From Pandoraea bronchicola (GTDB lineage Bacteria; Pseudomonadota; Gammaproteobacteria; Burkholderiales; Burkholderiaceae), in assembly GCF_902459805.1 (NCBI RefSeq), contig NZ_CABPST010000005.1:124001-188000 (forward strand): a DNA stretch of 64,000 bases, in the 5' to 3' direction. The notes below the pieces were generated by a model, which had not been told where the DNA came from, did not search any database, and was given only the letters and a program-made list of their open reading frames with translations. The position numbers and the translations under genes are program-made. Of the stretch, positions 17,369 through 26,893 are shown piece by piece (positions within the stretch are counted from its first letter, which is position 1; each line of letters starts with the position of its first letter).

Positions 17369-17536
17369 ATGGCAAAAGGCGCTCGCGACAAGATCAAGCT
17401 GGAATCGACCGCAGGTACGGGTCATTTCTATACGACCACCAAGAACAAGCGTACCCATCCGGAAAAGATGGAAATCAGCAAGTTCGATCCGGTGGCTCGT
17501 AAGCACGTGCCCTACAAGGAAACCAAGATCAAATAA
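17369..17536 (+). CDS. rpmG: 50S ribosomal protein L33
   Basis: 55 residues reading [16 protein letters not shown] at the start and [15 protein letters not shown] at the end. It is the cysteine-free form of L33, which does not need zinc. TTAGGAG precedes ATG 17369. Confidence 0.98.
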   Translation: MAKGARDKIKLESTAGTGHFYTTTKNKRTHPEKMEISKFDPVARKHVPYKETKIK

Positions 17537-17552
17537 GATCAACAGGTTTTCT

Positions 17553-17601
17553 CGCAGCAGTTCGCTGCTGCGTTCGATACCCCGCCACTGGCGGGGTTTT
17601 T
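17553..17601 (+). terminator. rpmBG terminator with a preceding UUCG hairpin
   Basis: A first hairpin CGCAGCAG-TTCG-CTGCTGCG (17553-17572) is followed by CCCCGCC-ACT-GGCGGGG (17580-17596) and five T. The second is the terminator; the first, a stable UUCG tetraloop without a T-tract, may protect the 3' end. Confidence 0.85.
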
Positions 17602-17777
17602 CGTTTGGACGTCCCGAAATCAGCAACGCTACGCTATGCGTAGTCACGCAAGGTACAAATTTGCCGAAGTGCGCATAGGGTCATATGTCACGCGCGTATG
17701 GACTCGCTATACTGGCTCACTTCCATAACAAGAATCGCACCGCACTCGTGGCGTCGATTCCAGAGACCGCGCGTATC

Positions 17778-19382
17778 ATGAATTTCGATGTCGTCATCGT
17801 CGGCAGTGGGCTCGCCGGCCAGTCCGTCGCCCTGCATCTGGCCAGCACCTGCCGCGTGGCGCTGGTTGCCAAACGCCCGATGCCCGAAGGGGCGAGCGAC
17901 TGGGCACAAGGCGGCATTGCCGCCGTACTCGACTCGACCGATAGCGTCGACGAGCATGTCGCCGACACACTCATTGCCGGGGCGGGTCTGTGCGACGAGG
18001 CGGCCACGCGATTCATCGTCGAGCACAGCCGCGAAGCCATCGAGTGGCTCATCGCGCAGGGCGTGCCTTTCACGCGCGACGACGCAGCCGAACTCGGCTT
18101 CCACCTGACGCGCGAAGGCGGCCATAGCCATCGGCGCATCATCCATGCCGCCGACGCCACCGGACACGCCGTCATCGCCACGCTCACCGAGCGCGTGCGC
18201 CAGCATCCGAATATCACCCTCTTCGAAAATCATTTCGCGGTCGATCTGATTACGTCCGACCGGGTCGACGCGGCCCCGACTGCCGGGCGTCATTGCCAAG
18301 GCTTGTATATTCAGGACCTCGGCACCGGCGAAGTGCTCGCCATGACGGCACGGCACACGGTGCTCGCGACCGGCGGCGCGGGCAAAGTCTATCTTTACAC
18401 CACCAACCCCGACACCGCGACCGGCGACGGTATCGCCATGGCCTGGCGTGCCGGCTGCCGAATCGCGAACATGGAGTTCATCCAGTTTCACCCGACCTGC
18501 CTCTACCATCCGTATGCCAAGTCGTTCCTGATTACGGAAGCGGTACGCGGTGAAGGCGGGCGTCTGGTACTGCCGGACGGCACGCGCTTCATGCTGCAGC
18601 ATGACCCGCGCGCCGAGCTGGCGCCCCGCGACATCGTCGCCCGCGCCATCGACTTCGAGATGAAGAAGCACGGCCTGGACTGCGTGTATCTCGACATCAG
18701 CCATCAAAGCCCGGAATTCCTGCGTGAGCATTTCCCCACGATTCTGGCGCGCTGCGCCGAACTGGGAATCGACATCACGAAGCAGCCGATCCCGGTCGTG
18801 CCGGCCGCGCACTATACGTGCGGCGGTATCGTCACCGACATGCACGGCCGCACGGATCTGCCCGGACTCTATGCCGTTGGCGAAGCGACCTACACCGGCC
18901 TGCATGGCGCCAACCGCCTCGCCAGCAACTCGCTGCTCGAATGCCTCGTACTCGGCAAAGCCGCCGCAGAGGATATTCAACGCGGTGAATCGACACACCC
19001 CGCGGCAACGGACGTCCCGGCATGGGACGAAAGTCGCGTTTCAGACGCCGACGAGGAAGTCGTGGTGGCGCACAATTGGGACGAGTTGCGCCGCATGATG
19101 TGGAATTACGTCGGCATTGTCCGCACGACCAAGCGGTTGGAACGGGCGCAACACCGAATTGCCCTGCTGCGCGAAGAGATCGCCGAGTACTACGCGAATT
19201 TCCGTGTAAGCCGCGATCTGCTCGAATTGCGCAATCTGGTCGACGTGGCGTCGTTGATCGTTGACAGTGCCCTGGACCGGCACGAGAGCCGGGGGCTGCA
19301 CTTCTCGCGAGACTTCCCGGACACGCTACCCAAAGCCTTGCCGACGGTACTGTCGCCCGCCTTGCCGCGGCGCGTTCGCTGA
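17778..19382 (+). CDS. nadB: L-aspartate oxidase
   Basis: 534 residues. The N-terminal FAD motif is [15 protein letters not shown], followed by [13 protein letters not shown], the active-site stretch [17 protein letters not shown] and [10 protein letters not shown] with [29 protein letters not shown]. It oxidises aspartate to iminoaspartate for quinolinate synthesis with NadA. I choose ATG 17778 because homologues begin just before the FAD motif; the ORF could extend to 17685. A TATACT -10 (17708-17713) precedes it. It converges on nadA-nadC across a shared terminator. Confidence 0.96.
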   Translation: MNFDVVIVGSGLAGQSVALHLASTCRVALVAKRPMPEGASDWAQGGIAAVLDSTDSVDEHVADTLIAGAGLCDEAATRFIVEHSREAIEWLIAQGVPFTRDDAAELGFHLTREGGHSHRRIIHAADATGHAVIATLTERVRQHPNITLFENHFAVDLITSDRVDAAPTAGRHCQGLYIQDLGTGEVLAMTARHTVLATGGAGKVYLYTTNPDTATGDGIAMAWRAGCRIANMEFIQFHPTCLYHPYAKSFLITEAVRGEGGRLVLPDGTRFMLQHDPRAELAPRDIVARAIDFEMKKHGLDCVYLDISHQSPEFLREHFPTILARCAELGIDITKQPIPVVPAAHYTCGGIVTDMHGRTDLPGLYAVGEATYTGLHGANRLASNSLLECLVLGKAAAEDIQRGESTHPAATDVPAWDESRVSDADEEVVVAHNWDELRRMMWNYVGIVRTTKRLERAQHRIALLREEIAEYYANFRVSRDLLELRNLVDVASLIVDSALDRHESRGLHFSRDFPDTLPKALPTVLSPALPRRVR

Positions 19383-19408
19383 TCCGCACCCCAGCGCCAA
19401 GGCAAACA

Positions 19409-19439
19409 AAAGGCCGCAGGTTTTTCCCCTGCGGCCTTT
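19409..19439. terminator. Bidirectional terminator between nadB and nadC
   Basis: AAAGGCCGCAGG (19409-19420) pairs with CCTGCGGCCTTT (19428-19439). Ends both convergent NAD units. Confidence 0.85.
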
Positions 19440-19476
19440 GACTTTCTGCAGCGACAGCGCAGACGGGCCTCAGCGC

Positions 19477-20382
19477 TTACCCCACCGTCTCCAGAATCCG
19501 CATCGAGAAATCGGTGGCACGAACGTCCTTGGTGAGTCCGCCCACGGAAATCCGGTCGACACCCGTCTCTGCGATCGCACGCAGCGATTCGAGATTGATG
19601 CCGCCCGACGCCTCCAGCACGGCGCGGCCATCGGCAACTCGCGCGGCCTCGCGCATCATTTCCAATGTGAAGTTATCGAGCAGGATGGACGTAGCACCAC
19701 ACTCCAGCGCCGTTTCGAGTTCTTCGAGCGATTCGACCTCGATCTGCACCGGCGCACCATCGGCCAGACGATCGGCGTTCGCCAGCACCTGACGAATACC
19801 GCCAGCCGCCGCGATATGGTTTTCCTTGATGAGGATACCGTCGTAGAGCGCAAGGCGTTGGTTCGCTCCACCGCCCACGCGTACCGCGAACTTCTGTGCG
19901 AGACGCAGGCCCGGCAGCGTCTTGCGCGTATCGAGCACGCGCGCCTTCGTCCCTTCGACGATATCGGCATAGCGGCGCACTGCCGTCGCCACACCGGAGA
20001 GCAATTGAAGGAAGTTCATCGACGTACGCTCGCCCGTCAGCAATGCGCGCGCCGGTCCATAAATGTCACACACCGCCGAGTCAGGCGTCATGCGCTCGCC
20101 CTCGCGGTAGTGCCATTGCACGCGGACCTCGGCATTTACCCCTTGCATGCAGCGCTCGAACCAACGCACACCGCACAGCACCGCCGACTCACGCACGATG
20201 ATGCGCGCATGCGCCATTTCATCGGACGGCACGAGCAGGCCCGTCAGATCACCGCTGCCAATGTCCTCAGCGAGGGCCTCATGCACGTTGCGCGAGAGCG
20301 CTGCCTCGAGCGGCTCGCCGAACGCGGCGAAATCCGGAGAGAGCGCCTCGTCGGTGCTCAGCGTCTTGGTTTGCGTCGTCAT
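19477..20382 (-). CDS. nadC: Nicotinate-nucleotide pyrophosphorylase (quinolinate phosphoribosyltransferase)
   Basis: 301 residues. [27 protein letters not shown] is the QPRTase core, with [18 protein letters not shown] and LEASGGI later. It converts quinolinate and PRPP to nicotinate mononucleotide, CO2 and PPi. ATG 20382 overlaps the nadA stop by 4 bp (ATGA), so NadA and NadC are coupled. Confidence 0.97.
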   Translation of the reverse strand: MTTQTKTLSTDEALSPDFAAFGEPLEAALSRNVHEALAEDIGSGDLTGLLVPSDEMAHARIIVRESAVLCGVRWFERCMQGVNAEVRVQWHYREGERMTPDSAVCDIYGPARALLTGERTSMNFLQLLSGVATAVRRYADIVEGTKARVLDTRKTLPGLRLAQKFAVRVGGGANQRLALYDGILIKENHIAAAGGIRQVLANADRLADGAPVQIEVESLEELETALECGATSILLDNFTLEMMREAARVADGRAVLEASGGINLESLRAIAETGVDRISVGGLTKDVRATDFSMRILETVG

Positions 20383-21512
20383 GCGGGACCTACACCGGCA
20401 AACAGCGCGCCATCGCGCGCGAAATCACCACTGGCGCGCACATTCTGCTTACGCGCTTCGGCGAACTTCAGCATACGGTCGATACAGGTATGGGCGCGAC
20501 GGCCGATTTCCGCATCGACGTGAATCTCATTACGCCCGGACGCCAGCACGTCGGCCAGATTCTGCAGACTGTTCATCGCCATCCACGGGCAATGTGCACA
20601 GCTCTTGCACGTCGCGCTATTACCGGCTGTCGGCGCTTCGATGAAGCGCTTGCCCGGGGCTGCGGCACGCATCTTGTGCAGAATGCCGTTGTCCGTGGCC
20701 ACGATGAACTCGGTGGCGTCCATCGTCTGAGCGGCAGTAATCATCTGCGAGGTCGAACCGACCACGTCAGCCTGCTCGACTACGGAAGCCGGCGACTCCG
20801 GATGCACGAGCACCTTGGCGTTCGGAAACTCGCGGCGCAGCAGCTCAAGCTCAGTGCCCTTGAATTCGTCATGCACCAGGCAGGCGCCCTGCCAAAGCAG
20901 CATGTCGGCGCCCGTCTGCTTCTGGACGTAGCTGCCCAGATGGCGATCCGGCGCCCAGAGAATCTTCTTGCCCTGCGCATGCAGATGCGCCACGATTTCC
21001 AGCCCGATCGACGACGTCACCATCCAGTCGGCCCGTGCCTTCACTGCGGCGCTCGTATTCGCATAGACGACAACCGTACGGTCGGGGTGCGCATCGCAGA
21101 ATGCCGCGAACTCGTCGGCGGGGCAGCCCAGATCGAGCGAACAGGTCGCGTCGAGATCCGGCATCAAAATGCGTTTTTCGGGACTGAGGATCTTCGACGT
21201 CTCGCCCATGAAGCGCACACCAGCCACCACCAGCGTCTTGGCCGAATGATTCCGGCCGAAGCGCGCCATTTCGAGCGAATCGGCCACGCAGCCGCCGGTC
21301 TCTTCGGCGAGGTCCTGCAAGTCGGCGTCGACGTAGTAATGCGCCACCAGCACGGCATTCTGCTCAACGAGCAGACGCTTGATTCGGGCCTTGAGCGCTG
21401 CGCGCTCCTCCTGCGACGGCGCATCCGGGACACGCGCCCAAGCGTGGGCAACGCACGTGGCGCCGCTCGGTGCGGGGCGCTCGAATTCTACGGATTTGAG
21501 TGAGGCATTCAT
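20379..21512 (-). CDS. nadA: Quinolinate synthase
   Basis: 377 residues of the long NadA form. Cluster cysteines are visible in [31 protein letters not shown] and [18 protein letters not shown]. NadA condenses iminoaspartate with dihydroxyacetone phosphate to quinolinate with a [4Fe-4S] cluster. ATG 21512 gives [10 protein letters not shown]; the upstream frame to 21581 crosses a terminator and is rejected. Only a weak ribosome site (CCAAG) precedes it. Confidence 0.96.
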   Translation of the reverse strand: MNASLKSVEFERPAPSGATCVAHAWARVPDAPSQEERAALKARIKRLLVEQNAVLVAHYYVDADLQDLAEETGGCVADSLEMARFGRNHSAKTLVVAGVRFMGETSKILSPEKRILMPDLDATCSLDLGCPADEFAAFCDAHPDRTVVVYANTSAAVKARADWMVTSSIGLEIVAHLHAQGKKILWAPDRHLGSYVQKQTGADMLLWQGACLVHDEFKGTELELLRREFPNAKVLVHPESPASVVEQADVVGSTSQMITAAQTMDATEFIVATDNGILHKMRAAAPGKRFIEAPTAGNSATCKSCAHCPWMAMNSLQNLADVLASGRNEIHVDAEIGRRAHTCIDRMLKFAEARKQNVRASGDFARDGALFAGVGPA

Positions 21513-21545
21513 TTTCGCTTGGCCCTTGGGGGGCCGGGAATGACA

Positions 21546-21567
21546 AAACCCCGCCTTGGCGGGGTTT
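21546..21567 (-). terminator. Terminator of the desaturase gene, close upstream of nadA
   Basis: AAACCCCGCC (21546-21555) and GGCGGGGTTT (21558-21567) pair with a 2-nt nominal loop; on the minus strand TTTT follows. It leaves only about 33 bp before the nadA ATG. Confidence 0.8.
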
Positions 21568-21605
21568 CGATTATGCGTCAAAAACGGATTTCTGGCGTAG
21601 CCCGC

Positions 21606-22802
21606 TCACGCGTAGCGGCGCAAACGCGACGCGAATTCCTGCAACGCGTGAATACCGCTCTGCTCTGCGCGGTGGCACCAGTTCTGCAACTGGCCCAGAA
21701 GCTGCTCGCGCGATGCGTTCGAACGTTCCCAGATACCGGCCAATTCACGACGCAGTTCGTAGTAGGTCTTCACGGCGTTGCTATGGGCGAAGATTTCGCC
21801 CAGTTGCTGCTTCTGCGGCTCTTGCAGCGAGGCTTCGTCATGATGCAGCCACTTACGGGCGCCACGGAACAACTGGTACTCGCCGTGCTGACGCTTATCC
21901 TTGAAACGCGCCAGCTCCTGGCCATAAGCACGCTTGAAAGTCTTGGCGTAACGCTCCATCACTTCGTAGCGGTTCGAGAGCACGGCCTGCAACGTATCTT
22001 CGTCACACGCGGTCTTGCTCTTCGCGAGCTTCGGCGTCGGCGCAATCTTCTTCACCTTGGCCAGCCCCACCATCGACAACAAACGAATGTAGAGCCAGCC
22101 GATATCGAACTCGTACCACTTGTTCGACAGCTTGGCAGACGTCGCGTACGTGTGGTGATTGTTGTGCAGTTCTTCGCCGCCGATGATGATGCCCCACGGC
22201 AGCAGGTTCGTCGACGCGTCGGCGCAGTTGAAGTTGCGATAGCCCCAGTAATGGCCCAGACCGTTGACCACACCGGCAGCCCAGAAGGGAATCCAGACCA
22301 TCTGCACGGCCCACACGGTCAGACCGATCGCGCCGAACAGCGCAATATCGATGATCATCATGAAGCTCACGCCCAGAATCGGATAACGCCTGTAGACGTG
22401 ATTCTCCAGCCAGTCGTTCGGCGTGCCGTGGCTGAACTTGCGAATCGTTTCTTCGTTCTTCGCTTCGGCGCGATACAGCTCGGCGCCCTCTGCGAGGACC
22501 TTCCACAGGCCGCGCGTTTGCGGGCTGTGCGGATCTTCCGGCGTTTCGCACTTGGCGTGGTGCTTGCGGTGAATGGCGGCCCACTCACTGGTGACCATGC
22601 CCGTGGTCATCCACAGCCAGAAACGGAAGAAGTGGGCGACGATCGGATGCACGTCGAGCGCGCGGTGCGCCTGGCAACGGTGCAGATAGATCGTCACGGC
22701 GGCGATCGTCACATGGGTGACGGCCAACGTGAACAACGTGATCTCCCAGCCGCTCCAGTCGAGCAGGCCGTTAGAGATGAATCCAAGGAGACTGTCCAGC
22801 AA
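21606..22802 (-). CDS. Acyl-CoA/acyl-lipid delta-9 fatty-acid desaturase
   Basis: 398 residues. The three di-iron histidine boxes are HRCQAH (41-46), HRKHH (78-82) and HNNHH (213-217), with four hydrophobic helices around 20-70 and 140-190. This is the membrane-bound stearoyl-CoA-desaturase fold, which introduces a cis double bond in membrane acyl chains. The C-terminal 130 residues are charged and helical, longer than minimal desaturases. Its electron donor is not encoded beside it. Monocistronic by the downstream terminator. Confidence 0.92.
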   Translation of the reverse strand: MLDSLLGFISNGLLDWSGWEITLFTLAVTHVTIAAVTIYLHRCQAHRALDVHPIVAHFFRFWLWMTTGMVTSEWAAIHRKHHAKCETPEDPHSPQTRGLWKVLAEGAELYRAEAKNEETIRKFSHGTPNDWLENHVYRRYPILGVSFMMIIDIALFGAIGLTVWAVQMVWIPFWAAGVVNGLGHYWGYRNFNCADASTNLLPWGIIIGGEELHNNHHTYATSAKLSNKWYEFDIGWLYIRLLSMVGLAKVKKIAPTPKLAKSKTACDEDTLQAVLSNRYEVMERYAKTFKRAYGQELARFKDKRQHGEYQLFRGARKWLHHDEASLQEPQKQQLGEIFAHSNAVKTYYELRRELAGIWERSNASREQLLGQLQNWCHRAEQSGIHALQEFASRLRRYA

Positions 22803-23107
22803 AATATCACTCCAAACTAATCAATACGGTAGCAATCACGGCAACAACCGCCGTGTCTTGTCTTGTCGGGCCGATGCGGCATCGATCGCCGTCGCGTCAG
22901 GTCTCGTTCTTACGCTCGCTTGACGCTTGGATTCGCTGGAGTTCGGCAAGTTGCTGAATGCCGAGGCGAGATGGGCGGAAAACGTGCCGGTGAACGTCGA
23001 GTTGTTATTGGTTTGCGGAGCATTTTACCTGACGGACTGTTGCCCGTGTGTAGCCTGCCCGCCACGCATTTTGTCGCAGGTCAACCCGCAGCCCTGGGCA
23101 AAACGGT
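22803..23107. other. 305-bp intergenic region between mscS-like and desaturase genes
   Basis: Should contain the desaturase promoter (minus strand) near 22803-22850, where the DNA is AT-richer, and the 3' end of the channel transcript. No hairpin with a T-tract and no credible ORF seen. Confidence 0.5.
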
Positions 23108-24514
23108 CTATGAACGCGTCTTCTCGCCGTCACCGGCCTGTGGTAGCGCGGGTTGCGGCCTATCGGCCGGTATCCCGGCCGGCAAATCCGGACCATGAAC
23201 GCTCACAGCGGGCACACCCTCGGCCCAGTCATTGAGAATGCGTATTTCGCGCTGCGCATACGGAATTTCAATACCGTGCTCGCGAAAAGTGCGCCAAATC
23301 CGCATATTGATGGCCGATCGGATCCCTCCACTGCCCTGCGCCGGATCTTGAATCCAAAAGCCCATTTCAAGATCCATCCCATCAGCACCGAAGTTAAGCA
23401 GCAAGGCAGACGGCGGCGGGTCCGTGAGCACCCGCGGAATGCCCTCTGCCGCTTTCAGCATCAGCGACATCGCCAGCTCCACGTCGGCGCTGTAGGCCAC
23501 TTGCACATTGACCTTGGCGCGCCCGCGCGTCTCGGTAAACGAGTGATTCTGCACCACATTCGTCACCAGTTGCTCGTTCGGCACCAGCGCTTCGACGCCA
23601 TCCAGTCCGCGAACGACCGTATAGCGCGTATTGATCTGCGAAACGGTGCCGTGATACGGGCTGATGGTAATCAGGTCGCCGATGCGTACCGAGCGGTCGA
23701 GCAAGATGATGAAGCCCGACACGAGGTTCGACGCAATCTTCTGCAAACCGAAGCCCAGCCCCACGCCCAACGCGCCGCCGAATACCCCGAGTACGGTAAT
23801 GTCGATGCCCACGAACGACAGCGTCGCGAGCACCGCAATCAGGGTCAGCACACCCTTGACCAGTCGCGACAGCACCACCTTCAGATTGCCGTCGAGCGTG
23901 GTTGTGCGCATGATCCGGTCTTCGATCAGCGATCCGACCCACATTGCCAGCACCAGCGTTACCCCGATCCAGAGCAGGCCCGAAAGGATCGAGAGCAACG
24001 TCAGATGGCTCGATCCGACCGCGAAGCGCACGCTGCCCAGCCAATTGAGGATGTCGTCGTGAACTCCGAGTACGTAGGCCACCATCGTCAGCCAGGCGAG
24101 CGCGGTAAACACACGCTCGAAGACCTTCAGCAGCCCGTAGGCCTGCGGCGACGAGGCAAACAGCCGTCGCACGAAGTAGAACGCCAGATAGATGAGCGCG
24201 GTGCCGAACAACGGCACCTCGGCCAGCCGCAGCAGCGAGACGCGCATGTACTCTTGAAGCACCACGCGCGTAAGCGTCACGCACATCCAGCCGAACATCG
24301 GGAAGAACGAGCGCCGCAGGCTCGACGAGCCCGCGCGGCGCGCAGGTGCGACACGCTCGAAATGACGGTCGAGCCGGCCGATCATCCAGCGCCGCAGCAC
24401 CAGGGCGACAGCCAGCGCCCCCACCAGCGCCACGATTTGCCAAATGAATTGCGGGTCGCCGAAGTCACGGACAACGTCCCGCACCAACCGCGCGAAAGTC
24501 GGACTTTCCTGCAT
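23108..24514 (-). CDS. MscS family mechanosensitive ion channel
   Basis: 468 residues, larger than the 286-residue MscS. Several N-terminal helices (IVALVGALAVALVLRRWMIG near 20-40 and more to about 240) precede the conserved pore segment GVFGGALGVGLGFGLQKIASNLVSGFIILLD and the beta domain starting VRIGDLITI. The cytoplasmic C-terminal part ends in a Pro-rich tail. It should release solutes on hypo-osmotic shock. ATG 24514 is preferred; the frame continues to 24556. Confidence 0.93.
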   Translation of the reverse strand: MQESPTFARLVRDVVRDFGDPQFIWQIVALVGALAVALVLRRWMIGRLDRHFERVAPARRAGSSSLRRSFFPMFGWMCVTLTRVVLQEYMRVSLLRLAEVPLFGTALIYLAFYFVRRLFASSPQAYGLLKVFERVFTALAWLTMVAYVLGVHDDILNWLGSVRFAVGSSHLTLLSILSGLLWIGVTLVLAMWVGSLIEDRIMRTTTLDGNLKVVLSRLVKGVLTLIAVLATLSFVGIDITVLGVFGGALGVGLGFGLQKIASNLVSGFIILLDRSVRIGDLITISPYHGTVSQINTRYTVVRGLDGVEALVPNEQLVTNVVQNHSFTETRGRAKVNVQVAYSADVELAMSLMLKAAEGIPRVLTDPPPSALLLNFGADGMDLEMGFWIQDPAQGSGGIRSAINMRIWRTFREHGIEIPYAQREIRILNDWAEGVPAVSVHGPDLPAGIPADRPQPALPQAGDGEKTRS

Positions 24515-24556
24515 CGCTATCTCTCTGCTTGTTGTTAGCTGACGCCCAGAATCCAC

Positions 24557-26026
24557 TTATGCCGCACGACGCTCGAACACGGCGGCAAAAAAGCCGTCGG
24601 TCGCATTGCGGTTCGGCAGCAGTTCGAGATACTTGCCCGTATCGAGGTCGATTTTCTGCGACGCGAGCAATTCGTTCGCCGGCAACAGGACGAAATCGGG
24701 ATGCGCGGCAGCAAACGCCTCGGCAATGGCACTGTTCTCTTCGGTCAGCAGACTGCACGTGGCGTACACGAGACGCCCGCCCGGTTTTACCAGCCGGGCC
24801 GCGCTCGCGAGGATCGACGTCTGCTTCTGCGTGAGTTCCTCGACCGACTGCGGCGACTGGCGCCACTTCAGATCCGGATTGCGACGCAGCGTGCCGAGGC
24901 CGCTGCACGGCGCGTCGACCAGCACGCGGTCGATCTTGCCTGCCAGACGCTTGATCTTGCTGTCGTTCTCGCTGTCGATCATCACCGGATAGACGTTCGA
25001 CAGACCGCTGCGTGCCAGCCGCGGCTTGAGCTTCGCCAGACGCTTCTCCGAAACGTCGAACGCATACAGACGCCCCGTGGAGCGCATCTGCGCCCCGAGG
25101 GCGAGCGTCTTGCCGCCGGCGCCGGCACAGAAATCGACGATCATCTCGCCGCGGCGCGGCGCGACCAATTGGCACAGCAACTGGCTGCCCTCGTCCTGCA
25201 CCTCGATAGCGCCGGACATGAATAGCGGGTGCTTCTGCAACGCCGGCTTGCCCGACAGACGGATGCCATTGGGCGCGAGCGGCGTCGCCTCGGCCGAGAA
25301 GCCGTCTTCACGCAGCTTCGCGAGTACGTCGTCGCGATTCGCCTTGATGAGGTTCACGCGGCAGTCGAGCGGTGCGGGCTGGTTGAGTGCAGCGGCGAGG
25401 GCTTCGAGTTCAGCGCCCTCGAACCGCTTGGCCAGACGCTCGTAGAGCCATTCCGGCAAATTGGTGCGCACGCGTGCGGAAAGGCTTGCCGGGTCGATCT
25501 GACCGACGTGTTCGAGCCACGAGACTTCATCGGGTGTTGCCACCAGTTGCACCGACGCCAGACCGCGCGTGAACGCCAGCCCGAGCAGTGCGAGACGGCG
25601 TTCCAGCGGACCGGAGCCGCTTCCCGCGTGCTGACCGAACTCGAGCTTGCGACGCAGGATGGCGAAGACCGTCTCCGCCAGAACACCCCGCTCGCGATGG
25701 CCCAGCTTGGCGTTGGCGCGGAAGTACGTGCTCACCAGCGTATCGGCCGGGCCGCTGAATGTCAGCACGCTGCCGAGCAAGCGTTGGGTGTGTTCGAAGA
25801 GTGCGGGCGACAGATGCTCGCCGCGCATGCGGGCCGTCTCGGCGGGCGGGGCCTCGGGGCGGCGATCGTTGCGCGAACGGTCGTAGCGGTCAGGGCGCAC
25901 GTAACGCTCCTGCCGCTCTCCCGCCTGCCCCCCCTTGGACGGCTGACGGGCGTCGGAGGATCGGCCGCCGGAGCGGTGACCGGATTGATTAGCGCCATCG
26001 CGGCGTTGCGTCGGGCGTGTGCTCAT
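24557..26026 (-). CDS. RsmB/NOP2-family rRNA (cytosine-5) methyltransferase
   Basis: 489 residues. The C-terminal half is a Rossmann SAM methyltransferase: VDFCAGAGGKTLALGA (SAM loop), the catalytic-cysteine motif VDAPCSGLGTLRRNPD and YATCSLLTEEN, the two-cysteine pattern of RNA m5C enzymes. The first 65 residues are Arg/Ser/Gln-rich and disordered, probably RNA-binding. The probable target is 16S rRNA, but which cytosine is not certain. ATG 26026 overlaps the purN stop by 4 bp. Confidence 0.9.
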   Translation of the reverse strand: MSTRPTQRRDGANQSGHRSGGRSSDARQPSKGGQAGERQERYVRPDRYDRSRNDRRPEAPPAETARMRGEHLSPALFEHTQRLLGSVLTFSGPADTLVSTYFRANAKLGHRERGVLAETVFAILRRKLEFGQHAGSGSGPLERRLALLGLAFTRGLASVQLVATPDEVSWLEHVGQIDPASLSARVRTNLPEWLYERLAKRFEGAELEALAAALNQPAPLDCRVNLIKANRDDVLAKLREDGFSAEATPLAPNGIRLSGKPALQKHPLFMSGAIEVQDEGSQLLCQLVAPRRGEMIVDFCAGAGGKTLALGAQMRSTGRLYAFDVSEKRLAKLKPRLARSGLSNVYPVMIDSENDSKIKRLAGKIDRVLVDAPCSGLGTLRRNPDLKWRQSPQSVEELTQKQTSILASAARLVKPGGRLVYATCSLLTEENSAIAEAFAAAHPDFVLLPANELLASQKIDLDTGKYLELLPNRNATDGFFAAVFERRAA

Positions 26027-26673
26027 GCGTCATCACCAAAAAGCCATTGCGGATCGGGCGTGCCGTCGCTGGCGGGAGTCACCGTCACGCGGCCATCGGC
26101 CACGACCAGACGGTCTTCCACGAACCAGCGCACGGCGCGCGGATAAATGATGTGTTCCAGCGGCAGGATGCGCTCGGCCAGTATCTCGGGCGTGTCCCCC
26201 ATGCGCACCGGCACGGCCGCTTGCAGCACGTACGGGCCATGATCCAGTTCGGCCGTGACGAAATGCACCGTGGCGCCGACGATCTTGCAGCCAGCGTCCA
26301 GTGCACGGGCGTGCGTTTGCAGGCCCGGGAAGGCGGGCAGCAGCGACGGGTGGATGTTGATGAGCCTGCCGGCGTAGCGCTCGGTAAATGCCGGCGTGAG
26401 AATGCGCATGAAACCGGCGAGCACGACCAGATCGGGCTGGTGACGGTCGATTTCGGCGGCAAGTTCGGCATCGAATGCCTCGCGGGTCTTGCCACGGCTC
26501 GGAACAACGGCTGTGGCGATACCGTTTTCCTGCGCAAATCCGAGGCCATCGGCCTCGGGGCGATTGGCAATGACCGCAGCCACGCGGGCCGGCCAGCCTT
26601 CTGCGGTACAGGCCCGGACGATAGCCTGCATGTTGCCGCCTCGTCCGGAAATCAGGATGACAATGTTCTTCAT
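26023..26673 (-). CDS. purN: Phosphoribosylglycinamide formyltransferase 1
   Basis: 216 residues. Opens MKNIVILISGRGGNMQAI (substrate phosphate loop), has the formyl-donor region VVLAGFMRILTPAFTERYAGRLINIHPSLLPAFPG with the conserved Asn-Ile-His catalytic triplet, and HFVTAELDHGP with the catalytic Asp. It transfers a formyl group from 10-formyl-THF to GAR in purine synthesis. It is first in a two-gene unit with the RNA methyltransferase. Confidence 0.96.
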   Translation of the reverse strand: MKNIVILISGRGGNMQAIVRACTAEGWPARVAAVIANRPEADGLGFAQENGIATAVVPSRGKTREAFDAELAAEIDRHQPDLVVLAGFMRILTPAFTERYAGRLINIHPSLLPAFPGLQTHARALDAGCKIVGATVHFVTAELDHGPYVLQAAVPVRMGDTPEILAERILPLEHIIYPRAVRWFVEDRLVVADGRVTVTPASDGTPDPQWLFGDDA

Positions 26674-26740
26674 CGGCGGATTTTATCATTGGCGCGGCGC
26701 ACCAGACACCCGATGCGCGCCGCGATGGCCCCGAAGCGTT

Positions 26741-26746
26741 TATAAT
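26741..26746 (+). promoter_or_regulatory. -10 element of the ribF-ileS unit
   Basis: Perfect TATAAT with no strong -35. Start expected near 26753, giving a leader of about 140 nt to ribF. No conserved riboswitch fold recognised. Confidence 0.5.
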
Positions 26747-26893
26747 TCAACGTTCTGCGGCGCCGCAATGTCGGATCGGCCGTCCTGCGCATCGGGCTCT
26801 GCCCGCATCGCAGGCCCCCGGACCCCTACCGCTGTGCCGCACGGTTCATCCACCAACGCTCACTCAACGTCCTGTACTGACGCTCCCTTTATC

